Origin: Macrolepiota albuminosa
Lineage: Eukaryota > Basidiomycota > Agaricomycetes > Agaricales > Agaricaceae
Direction of reading: 5' to 3'
Length of the DNA stretch: 64,000 nucleotides
NCBI GenBank assembly: GCA_027475525.1
Contig: JAMWFC010000053.1
Coordinates: forward strand, 992,001-1,056,000
Below the pieces are notes generated by a model that was given only the letters and a program-made list of their open reading frames with translations, was not told where the DNA came from and made no database searches. Positions within the stretch are counted from its first letter, which is position 1; each line of letters begins with the position of its first letter. Made by a program: the position numbers and the translations under genes. This document shows positions 55,552-64,000 of the stretch, in pieces.

Positions 55552-56949
55552 ATGTGTTCTTGTCCAGATATCTTACATTCCATGAGGATATGATTCATTG
55601 TTTTTTTTATATGGCATACTGGGCATGTAGTCCTCTTTTCAAAGTCATGGATGTTGTTCCAGTATTTTCTGATCTTATATAGATTGTGTATGAATTTCCA
55701 TAGAAAAATCCTTACTTCCTTCAATAGAGCTCTGTTCCTCACTAACTTTCAGATTATCCTGTTTGTTGATAAGAAACCTGTGGTTTCTTTCACAGCCCAC
55801 TGTATTGCATCAAGGTTTGTATGAATTCCTCCCCAGTCCAGGGCAGGTTGTAGGCTCAGGATACCCTTGTATATCAGGGCCTGGATCATGCTCGCTAGCT
55901 TGGCACCCGTTACATTGTAACCTCTCAGGATCCAAAGGTCTATCTCATCCAGAGTGGCTTTTCTAGCTCCTTCATTTGCAAGATAGTCTGCTTTTTCATT
56001 TCCTATTATACCTGCATGACCTTTTACTTTTTCTAGTATTGTTAGGCCCTTCCTTTCATGCAGCGCAGCAACTAGGGGGTGCATGATATTACTATTTGTG
56101 GCCTCAATCCAGCCCTCTTCTTTGCACTTTGTCAGTAGGGTAGTTAAACTGTCTATTATTAATTGTAAGTCACTTTTTACTAGGATCAATTGGGTCTTCA
56201 GCACTGAACGTGCTGCCTCTAGGACAGCAATAGCCTCCTCTGTATTGTTTGTCTATGCTATGTAGTAAGGAAGCCAGATGGCCCTGTTTCTCAGGTCTTT
56301 ATGACTGAACTAGATTTCTGCTCCAGCTGCTGCTTTTCCTTTGTCATTTTTTATGCATGAACTATCTGTATAAATAGTTGTCAGGAAGGGTGTGTTTTCC
56401 AGAGTTCTTCCATATCTTATTCTATTTTTGTTGTTTCCATCTGAGGTGGCAAAAACCATCCCTCAGAGAGGCTGTAGTTTTAATATTCAAACTGAAGAGG
56501 TGTCTCACTTTGTCAGTGATCCATAGTCTCTCCTCTTTATTTGTCATCCTAGTTTCTATGGTAGAATCAGGATTCCACTTTCGTTATAGTTTGCTGATAT
56601 GGTTCCTTGCTGCAAGACTACATTTGTGTGGGTTCTTGCACTCTCTTAGTCTCAAGTCTTTATACACCATGCAGGCATAGTTCCTACATGCTTTATGGTT
56701 TTCAGATGTGTCTGCCAAAAATTATTTAAATTTTATCATGTCTTCTACTATTACAATTTCATGTATGTCTTGTAGGCATACCATTGTGTTGGAGTTTATT
56801 CTGAGCCTCTCATTCTTTCTCATTCCTTTATATAGCTGTAATTGGTAGGGATTCTTTTATTTCCTTACTCACTGTGAGGGATACAAAGTCTATTTTATAT
56901 TTTTTAGCTGTCCTTATCATCCTTTGTAGAAAGATTGGTAAGCAGTCAT
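55552..56949 (-). pseudogene. LINE-b ORF2, RNase H and C-terminal zinc-finger part
   Basis: Minus strand: RNase H motifs IYTDSSCIKNDKGKAAAGAE (about 56370), NTEEAIAVLEAARS (about 56230) and LIIDSLTTLL (about 56165), then HAGIIGNEKADYLANEGARK, the standard Asp-Glu-Asp-His set. This is followed by CPVCHIKKTMNHILMEC (about 55625), the finger that ends many fungal LINE ORF2 proteins. Stops include TAG where Trp and Gln are expected and TGA near 55750. The RT would lie to the right but element F occupies 56950 onward. The protein continues across element C at 40429. Confidence 0.85.
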
Positions 56950-57948
56950 TGTCAGGTTCTGCTGACAACGGGGGCCTCCGGGGGCAAGCGGGTCCTTACT
57001 AGGCGGACTCGAAGTCTACGGAGAGTCTCCGGGTGAGTTCCGGAGTTTTGGGTAGGGCGCGGGGTGGCTACGGAGCGCCGGAGTTCGTAGGAGAAGGTAG
57101 AGCAGGATCCCGGGCTAAGTCCGGAATACGAGGCGGGGGTGGGCGGAGCCTTGTTAGGGCAGAGGGGTGATCGGAGGGAGAGACTGAGACGGGAACCGGG
57201 AGACTAAGTTAGAATTGAAGTGAGACTTTTAAAGGGCCGGGAGACTTGAGAGAGTAAGACAGATCGATTGAGACAAGTACGAAATAGACAAGAGAGTATA
57301 GAGACGAGTTTATAGCAATATCAAGACTACCGTAACGTACTACGAGCTGCGGGTTAAGTACCAGGTGCCGGCTGAGCTCCGGCCCCCTGGGTAAGGTCCG
57401 TACCCCTTCCATGTGGTGCGTCCTGTGCGGCGTATTGTCCGGGTGTCAGTCCTCTGCGGTCGTGTAGTCCCGGGGGGCGCAGATGGGTTGCGGTGTATTG
57501 CCCGGGTTCGGGAGTGGCGCCGGGAGGGCAGCGTCAAGTGGGGGGCGGCCTCTGGCATGATCGATCGGGGCTCGGGGCGGCGTCCGGGGCACGTGGCGCG
57601 TTGGCGGGGGTTCGGGCCTTACCCGGGGGTCGAGCATCGGGTTGGGCCGGGTCGGCCCTGGTCGGGGTGGCCTCGGATTTAGTCGGTCTTGTCCCGATGT
57701 GTTCCGGGGGCGCGCTGGGGGGTTGGGTTTCAAAGTGGTCGGGGTGGCCTCGGATTTAGTCGGTCTTGTCCCGATGTGTTCCGGGGGCGCGCTGGGGGGT
57801 TGGGTTTCAAAGGAGGGGTTCCAGGCAGGACTTACTGGGGGGTCGGGGTGGCGCAGGCGTGGCTCGTGACATCACCCCCTCCTTTAGCGCTGAGTCCCTA
57901 CGAGAGACTTACTGGGGGGTCGGGGTGGCGCAGGCGTGGCTCGTGACA
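56950..57948 (-). repeat. element F 3' LTR
   Basis: Plus strand TGTCAGGTTCTGCTG to CTCGTGACA. As written it contains two 77-bp duplications (57659 and 57829); without them it would be 845 bp. AATATCAAGACT at 57317-57328 matches the self-priming segment of D1. Confidence 0.82.
57659..57812. repeat. 77-bp tandem duplication in the F LTR (likely assembly join)
   Basis: 57659-57735 repeated at 57736-57812. Confidence 0.9.
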
Positions 57949-57982
57949 TCACCCCCTCCTTTAGCGCTGAGTCCCTACGAGG
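57829..57982. repeat. 77-bp tandem duplication across the F LTR end (likely assembly join)
   Basis: 57829-57905 repeated at 57906-57982; it duplicates the LTR end and polypurine tract. Confidence 0.9.
57949..57964 (-). other. element F polypurine tract
   Basis: On the minus strand AAAGGAGGGGGTGA lies directly before the start of the 3' LTR. Confidence 0.7.
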
Positions 57983-58098
57983 CATTGGGGGGAGTGTCCT
58001 TCTTCGTGGGAGCCGAATTCGAAGTTTTGAAGGTTGATGCCATCAGTCGGGGGGCTAGAAAAGGGCAGCGTCAGTCCTGGGAGGCTCCCTGTCTTCTT

Positions 58099-59945
58099 AT
58101 GTCGCGCGAACAGACGCCTCTCCACTCCCCAACCCCTCCCCCGGCCGGGAATAACTCCCTGGCCGCCTGGGAAGATTACGATGCGCGTCAGAGCGCTTAC
58201 GAGGGGTGCCGGGACCGCCGGCACATCGAGGAACTTGCCCGTGAGTATTCCGGCGAGGTTCTCGCGATACTGCTGATGTGATCCCATTGCAGGGAGGATT
58301 TCCCAAGCTTCGGACCCGGCACCGGTCGCCGGGCCCTCGACAGTCCAGTCCCCTTCCGTCCCCGTCTTCTCGGTCCGAGTCGAGCGGCGACCCACCCTCG
58401 GCGTGGGCCAAGTATGGGAGGTTCCGGTTGTACAGCGGATCTCCCAAGCCCAGGTGACGGCGGAGCAGTTTGCGACGGCTCAGGGGCGACATCGGGGCCG
58501 CCGGAACGAGCCTGGTGCGAGGCAGCGGGTCCGGTGCGTGGGTCTGTCTCCCGAGAGATATCTGCTGACCCCCGTAGTGTGTGATGTGTGCGCGTCGGGG
58601 GGTGTCTTGTGTTTTCGAGGAGCCAATGGCGGGGTCCCGCCGAGATACCTCCATGTGCGTGGCGTGCCGCCTTCGACACGAGAGGTGCTCGGTGGTGTTG
58701 GCATGGCGGGCGCGCTGCATGGCCCGGGAGCAGGGGTGGGACGAGGATTGGGTAATGGAGAGGCTGCGGGAGAGCCCGGGGACCAGGGCCCGAGCCAGGG
58801 GGTCTCCGGAGGCTGGGGCCGAGGGGGCTAGAGTCACGCGTCGTCGTCCCCGCGGGCGTCGTGCGGTTGCACCACGGGTTGTTCCGGAGTTGTCGCCCTC
58901 AGAGTCGCCCCCGGCCCGGCAGGTGGATAAGGGCAAGCGACGGGCCCGGGAGTCATCGGACGAGGAGGACGCGCCCCCCGCCCATCGTCATGGGGTCGAC
59001 AAGGGCAAGCGACGGGCCCGGGACTCGTCGGATGAGGACGACGTGCCCCCTGCCCAACGTCGCCGAGGGTTTCCAGGGATTGGGGTCGCGGGTCCTTCGA
59101 GCCTCCCGGGACGAGTGTTTTCCCCCGGTTCTGGTCGTCCGGTGCCAGGCCTATCTCGCGTGCCCGGGGCAGAGGAGGACCTTGCTGCCTCCCGCCGTCA
59201 GCTCGAGGAGGCTGGTGCTTGGGAACGTCATCTGTTGTCGCGGCTCCGGGACGTTATCGAGGAGGGCCAGCGGGAGCGGCAGGCGAGGGAGGGATTGCAG
59301 GAGGAGATGGGCGTGGTCGTGCGGGCCCGGGAGGCCTTGGAGGCGGAGGTGGCAGGCTTGAGGGCCCGCTTGGAGCAAGAGGACGGGGTAGGGTCAGGGC
59401 AGGCGGTGTCGGAGACACGGGAGGCAGAGTTGAGGGAGTTGCTGGGGAGGGTGGAGGGAGCCCAGGCGTCCCTGGTGCGTCGCCGGGGCTGGCTGGTGGG
59501 GAGCGTGGCAGCCGCCCGTGGCGAGGCTATGCGTGAGTGGCCTTGCGCTCGTCCCAGGGTTCCGGCTGACCCTATTTTAGGTTGGGCTAGAGAACACCGC
59601 CTCCTGCTGGACGGGGGGGCTTTGGCGTACGCCTTCGTCCAGCAGGGTCTTGCAGCAACGCCGGGGCTGTCGTCGACGGAGGTGAACCGAGGGTTGGAGC
59701 AGTGGGGACGATTACTGGCGGCCCACCGGAGGCGCAATGTAATCGTTCCGGAGTCGTGGGTGGAAATGGCGGCGGACGCGGGGGAGCCCCTCCCCTCATA
59801 CGAGGAGCGGGTGGCCGTGGTCCTGTCGTCGATGGAGGCTGCGATGGGGGCTCCCCCGGCGGCCCCGGAGTCGGGGGTGTCGAGGGAGGCGTCCGGTAGT
59901 GGGGCGGGGGCATCGGGGAGTGCCGGGGGGCCGTCGAGGTCGTAG
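58099..59945 (+). CDS. antisense gene of element F: spliced, cysteine cluster and long coiled coil
   Basis: Exon 1 is 58099-58240 (SREQTPLHSPTPPPAGNNS). The intron is 58241-58292 (GTGAGT to TTGCAG, 52 nt). Exon 2 continues in phase to VCDVCASGG near 58610, where a run of six G is followed by a shift into the frame of the remaining protein (CVFEEPMAGS, MCVACRLRHERC). With the shift resolved the cluster would be Zn2Cys6-like: CX2C, C about six later, C fifteen later, then X2C and X6C. Arg/Lys-rich stretches (KGKRRARESSDEED, repeated) follow. A coiled coil (ERQAREGLQEEMGV to ARLEQED; ETREAELRELLGRVEG) and a C-terminal block (LAATPGLSSTEVNRGLEQW, AHRRRNVIVPESW) complete it. It starts 150 bp from the 3' LTR and converges on pol, as in A, B and C. 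The G-run shift may be an assembly error or real damage. Confidence 0.65.
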
Positions 59946-60158
59946 GGGGCGTCTTGGTAATCGTTTTCTTCTTCTTTTTTGCTTCTTGGGCATTGTATCT
60001 AGTGTAGTAGTAGCGTGTATATAAATGTCTGGGGGTTTTTTTGGTAAGCAGGAGGAATAAGAGTCGGAGGAAAAGGATGAGGAAACTTATGGGTGGGAGT
60101 TGAATCCTGGGTGAATCCAGAGGCAGGGGTTACGTCCTTGTAGGCCGTCTGTGGGATT
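59946..60158. other. element F spacer between converging genes
   Basis: T-rich after the antisense stop (TTTTCTTCTTCTTTTTTGC), then G-rich. Both transcripts would end here. No gene. Confidence 0.45.
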
Positions 60159-63100
60159 TCAGCCCCGGGGGGCGCGGGGCTTGCTGGGGTAGGCCCGGTG
60201 AAACTCCCGGAGCTTGTCGGGGGCGGTCCTCAGGTTTCCCGCGGGTTCCCAGGTGTCGTCTTCTGGTCCGTAGCCGGCCCATCGTACGAGGTAGTTTACC
60301 TGCCCACAGATGATTCGGGAGTCGAGGACATGATCCACCTCGTAGTGGTACTCGTCGTCTACTTCGAGGGGCGGAGGTCGGTCGGGGCGTTGTCCCGGGA
60401 GCGGGTCCGGGGCGTGTCTCTCGAGGAGTCGGACGTGGAACACGGGGTGCAGCCCCTTGAGGCCCGGAGGGAGGTCGAGCCGGTAGGCGTGGGAGGATAC
60501 CTTCCGGACAATCTTGAAGGGGCCGAAGCGTTTGTGGTCGAGTTTTACTGAGAGGCGCCGGGTCCGGAGGTTGCGTTGGTCAAGCCAGACTAGGGTCCCG
60601 GGGGGCCAGTCGGGCGTGTTTTCCCGCTGGGGGTTCGCATGCTTGGAGTAGGCCTTATTCGCGATGTCGATCTCACTCCGGAGGAATTCATGGAGGTCCC
60701 GGAGGTCCTGGGCCGCTTCATGGGCAGCGTGGGCCGGGATATCCCGGAGGGATAGGGTCAACCGGGGGTGGTATCCCTTGTTCGCGAAGAAAGGGGACAC
60801 CCCGGTGGCGGAGTGGGGGGTGTTGTTATAAGTGAACTCGGCGAGAGGGAGTTCGGCGCGCCAGTCGTTCTGGAGGTAATTGACGTAGATCCGGAGGTAC
60901 TGTTCGAGGGTCTGGTTGACGCGTTCGGTTTGGCTGTCGGTCTCTGGGTGGTAAGCGGTCGACAGGTTGGTTCGGACGCTGAGGGCCTTGCACAAGGACG
61001 TCCAGAACTTCGAGACGAAGAGGGGGCCTCGGTCGGAGACGATGTCGTCAGGTAGTCCGTGCTTCGAGAACACGTGCTCGAGGAAGAGCCGGGCGAATCT
61101 CGGGGCGTCGTCGGTGGTGTGGCACGGGACGAAGATGGCCTGCTTAGTGAGTCTGCAGACAATGACGAGGATAGCGTCGTACCCTTCCGATTCCGGGAGC
61201 TCAACGATATGATCCATGGAGACGGATGACCACGGGTGCCTCCCCATGGGCAGGGGCTTAAGGAGTCCGTAGGGGCGGTGTCGGAGGACTTTGGCCCAGA
61301 GACAGGGTTCGCACGCGCGGACGTACCAGGTGACGTCCTTCTTCATTCCTGGCTAGAAGTAAGTCCGGGAGATAAGTTGGAGTGTTTTACGGATTCCCGG
61401 GTGGCCACAGAGCTTGTGGTCGTGGTGCTGTCGGAGGATGTCGAGGCGTACATGCTTGAAGTCCGGGGCGTAGATACGGCCGTCCCGGAGGAGCATTTTA
61501 TTATCCGGAGAGAAGGTGAAGGAGGGGTCGGGGCTTCGTCCGTCGGGGGGATTGTTCCGGGGGTCGTGCTGGGTGAAGTAGCTATCTTGGGGGGCGTCCC
61601 GAACCTGCCTCAGGATGCCTTCTTCGTTCAGGATTAGTACTGCGTTGAGGTGTTTGGGAGGGATCACCACGCGGTGGTTGAAGGCGTTTCGCTCGGCTTC
61701 GAAGAATTTCTTGGGGTAGACGTCGGGTCGTCGGGTGAGGGCGTCGGGCTTGGCTCCGAGTCGTCCGGGACGGTAGTGGATGGTAAAATCGTACTCCGAG
61801 AGGACCTCAGACCATCGGGCTTGTCGGCGGCTGAGGAGCTTGGTGGTCGTGAAGTACTGCAGGTTATTATGGTCCGAGTAGACTTGGATCCGATGCGGGG
61901 TACCCTCGAGGTAAGCTCGCCACTGCTTGAAGGCTTCGACAATCGCGAGGAGTTCCTTGTCGTAGATGTCGTAATTGAGCTCGGCCGGGATCATTGATCG
62001 GGTGTAAAAAGCCACGGGTCGGAGTTCCTGGTTGTCCGGCTCCATTTGCGAGAGGATGCCCGCGATGGCATAGTCGGAGGCGTCGCACTCCAGGACAACC
62101 GGGAGGGCGGGGTCGTAGTGCCGGAGGATCGGGGCTGAAGTGAAAACTTCCTTGAGTAAGGTGAACGCGCTTTGGCACTTACTGTCCCACCCCCAGGGGG
62201 TGTCCTTCCGGGTTAGCCGGTTGAGGGCCTTGGTGATACCGGAGTAGTTGTCGATGAAGCGCCGGTAGAAGTTTGCGAACCCGAGGAAGGATTGCACTTC
62301 CTTGACGTTTTTCGGAGGTGGCCAGTTGAGGATTGCTTCGACCTTTGCGGGGTCCATGCGAACTCCGTCCGGGGTGACGATGACGCCGAGATATTCGACC
62401 TCCGTAGTGTGGAACGAGCACTTCTCCGGTTTCGCGTGTAGGTTGTGACTTCGGAGGCGTTCGAGAACTTGCCGGACGTGGACTCGATGTTCGTCGAGGG
62501 AGTCCGAATAGATCAGGATGTCGTCCAGGTAGACAATGACGAAGACGTCGTTCATGTCGTGGAAGATGTCGTTCATAAAGTACTGGAAGGTCGCGGGGGA
62601 GTTAGTCATTCCGAATGGCATTACCAGATATTCAAAGAGGCCGTAACGGGTGCGGAAGGCCGTTTTCCATTCGTGTCCCGGGGCAATCCGGACGTTGTTG
62701 TAGCCCGACCGGAGGTCGATCTTTGAGTAAACCTTGGCTTTGCTGAGTCGGTCGACGAGGTCTCCGATGAGGGGTAGGGGGTATCGGTTCTTCTTGGTGA
62801 TCTTGTTCAAGCCCCGGTAGTCGACGCAGAGGCGGAGGGATCCGTCCTTCTTCTTGGCGAAGAGAACCGGTGCGCCGGCCGCGGAGATCGAGGCGCGAAT
62901 GAAACCCTTACCGAGCATGTCGTCGAGGTAGTCCTTGAGTGCCCGGAGCTCGACCTCGGACATGTTGTAGACTTTGCCGAGCGGGGGGCTCGCGCCGTCT
63001 TCGAGGTCGATCTTGTGGTCGTACGGCCGGTGCGGGGGGAGGTCCTTGGCGCTACCTTCAGAGAAGACGTCAGCAAACTCGTGATACTCGGGGGGAACAA

Positions 63101-63956
63101 CTTCGGCGAGGAGTTGGTCCTCAGTCTTAGCGTCGGGGCCGGTGTTTTCGGCCCGGAGGTGTTCCTCAGGTAGCGTCGGGGATACCTGGAGCTGGTAGGC
63201 CGGGATGCCGTCCTGGAGAATTCGCGCGAAGGGGGTGCAGCCGATGATTTTGATGTCCGGGGTTCCGGGTGAGTCAGGGGGGTCGTTGGGTTCGGGGCTG
63301 GGCCTGGGGGGTCGGTGGTTCCGGGCGGGGTAATGAGGCCCCTTGTAACGATTTCGAGGGACGTTGGGGGGAAACTTGATGGGTTCCCTTCGGGGAGTCT
63401 CGGGGCATCCCGGGTCCTCCGAGGCCCGTGGGTAGAGGTGGATGGCGGCGGCAAGGTGGGCCTCCGGGCTAGGGAAGGTCATGGTGAGGTCTTCCCAGCA
63501 GATGTCGGGGTTCACCTCCTGGAGCCAAGGGAGGCCTAGGACGATGGGGGTCGTTTCGGGGAGTCGCGTGACCAGGAAGTTGGCCGGGAACGTTAGGTCG
63601 TTGTCGAGCGTTATGGTGGTGGAGTGTCCCTTCGTGATAAGTCCGGCGGTGGCGTCGTTCCCATCGAAGAGCCGGAGCCTGAGAGGTTTGTCGAGCTGGG
63701 TGTAGGGAAGGGCGAGGCGGTCGCTGATGAACATTCTGGTGGCTCCGCTATCGACAAGGGCGAGGAGACGTTCGGTGGCGGCGCTGAGGCGGACATGGAT
63801 CATGAAGGAGCGGGTGGCCCGGGAGCGGAGGCCGGGGGGCTCCTCCCGGGGACACCGGGGGTCCTCCGGACCCGCTGGAGGGGGCGGGGGTTCGAAGGGG
63901 ATTGTTTCTTGGGTTGCGTCTCGGTCAAGGGCAAGCGTGAGGGCCCTCCAGTCGAT
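60159..63956 (-). pseudogene. pol: element F Pol: protease, RT, RNase H, integrase, chromodomain; one stop
   Basis: Frame open from 63956 to 60159 except a TAG at 61353-61355 inside the integrase finger (TYF-stop-PGMKKDV, fits TGG to TAG). Protease: LLALVDSGATRMFISD (about 63760), ending VLGLPWLQEVNPD. RT: LRLCVDYRGLNKIT, SKIDLRSGYNNVRI, LVMPFGMTNSPATFQ, VIVYLDDILIYS. RNase H: LECDASDYAIAGILSQ, YDKELLAIVEAFKQWR, VYSDHNNLQYF, KPDALTRR. Integrase: [57 protein letters not shown] (D, D, E present). Chromodomain at the end: [28 protein letters not shown]. All catalytic residues are kept; a single stop separates it from an intact Pol. Confidence 0.9.
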
Positions 63957-64000
63957 TCAGGGATTGGTGGCACGCAGCCATGGGAGTCCGAGGACGAGGG
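63957..64000 (-). pseudogene. element F, end of an upstream protease-like domain
   Basis: The same frame as Pol, upstream of a TGA at 63957-63959, reads LVLGLPWLRATNP, stop, IDWRAL. This is the C-terminal motif of a retropepsin, although a complete retropepsin follows downstream. So the element seems to encode two protease-like domains in tandem; the first is mostly outside the window. Confidence 0.55.

Larger units (their letters stand above)
56950..64000 (-). mobile_element. chromo-Gypsy element F, 3' part of element in window
   Basis: GC-rich, minus strand. Pol lies at 60159-63956, then an antisense gene at 58099-59945, then the polypurine tract and 3' LTR at 56950-57948. The gag and 5' LTR are beyond the right edge. 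It has cut LINE-b at 56949. CpG content is still high, so it is younger than the relics at 34069 and 36230. Confidence 0.85.

Noticed and set aside
8331..57982. The 77-bp duplications as a biological minisatellite or programmed duplication
   Set aside because: The length is the same in unrelated sequences, one extra copy each, and collapse restores frames; an assembly cause fits better.

Overview
The window is a block of nested and decayed transposable elements from a fungal genome, and I found no host gene, rRNA, tRNA or CRISPR array in it. A basidiomycete (Agaricomycotina-like) source is the best guess. The grounds are chromodomain Ty3/Gypsy elements, a divergent Gypsy family, a Copia relic, Tad1-like LINEs and a Helitron; very short GT-AG introns (46-58 nt) in the spliced genes; and copy-to-copy differences that are mostly CpG to TpG/CpA, as expected from methylation-driven decay. 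The taxon is inference.

Layout. 1-2648: LINE-a (minus; ORF1 and the endonuclease part of ORF2). 2650-7888: old relics, namely a family-1 fragment, an LTR-E plus chromo-Gypsy tail, a Copia reverse transcriptase split by a small complete TRIM (5214-5696), and a Gypsy integrase. 7889-33305: Gypsy element A (plus, LTRs 1020 bp), interrupted in its reverse transcriptase by related element B (13003-26801, LTRs 1043 bp, 4-bp target duplication). 33306-39811: LTR relics, a solo LTR, a Helitron relic and a 124-bp tandem repeat. 39812-40429 plus 55552-56949: the two halves of LINE-b (minus), split by Gypsy element C (40430-55551, 4-bp duplication). C itself carries a fragment of a chromo-Gypsy (D1, 49557-53020) and an LTR (49039-49556). 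56950-64000: chromo-Gypsy element F (minus), with a nearly intact Pol.

Family 1 (A, B, C) is organised as gag-protease, a conserved -1 frameshift site, then RT, RNase H and integrase. The most interesting content lies 3' of pol. Each element carries a gene on the OPPOSITE strand that starts about 150-170 bp from the 3' LTR and runs back toward pol. In A it is intact: six exons, five short phase-0 introns and a predicted 720-residue protein with a Zn2Cys6-like cysteine cluster and a helical C-terminal domain. B and C carry homologues (C broken), and chromo-Gypsy F has an analogous spliced antisense gene with a cysteine cluster and a long coiled coil. B carries two further antisense genes. Because these introns face away from the element's genomic RNA they would survive retrotransposition, which fits genes expressed from an antisense promoter near the 3' LTR.

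Caution on the assembly. Nineteen direct tandem duplications with a period of 77 bp (one is 76) are scattered over unrelated sequences. They look like un-collapsed k-mer overlaps at contig joins. Removing one copy restores reading frame in gag, pol and an antisense exon, so several apparent frameshifts are artefacts and long-range order across these joins is less certain.
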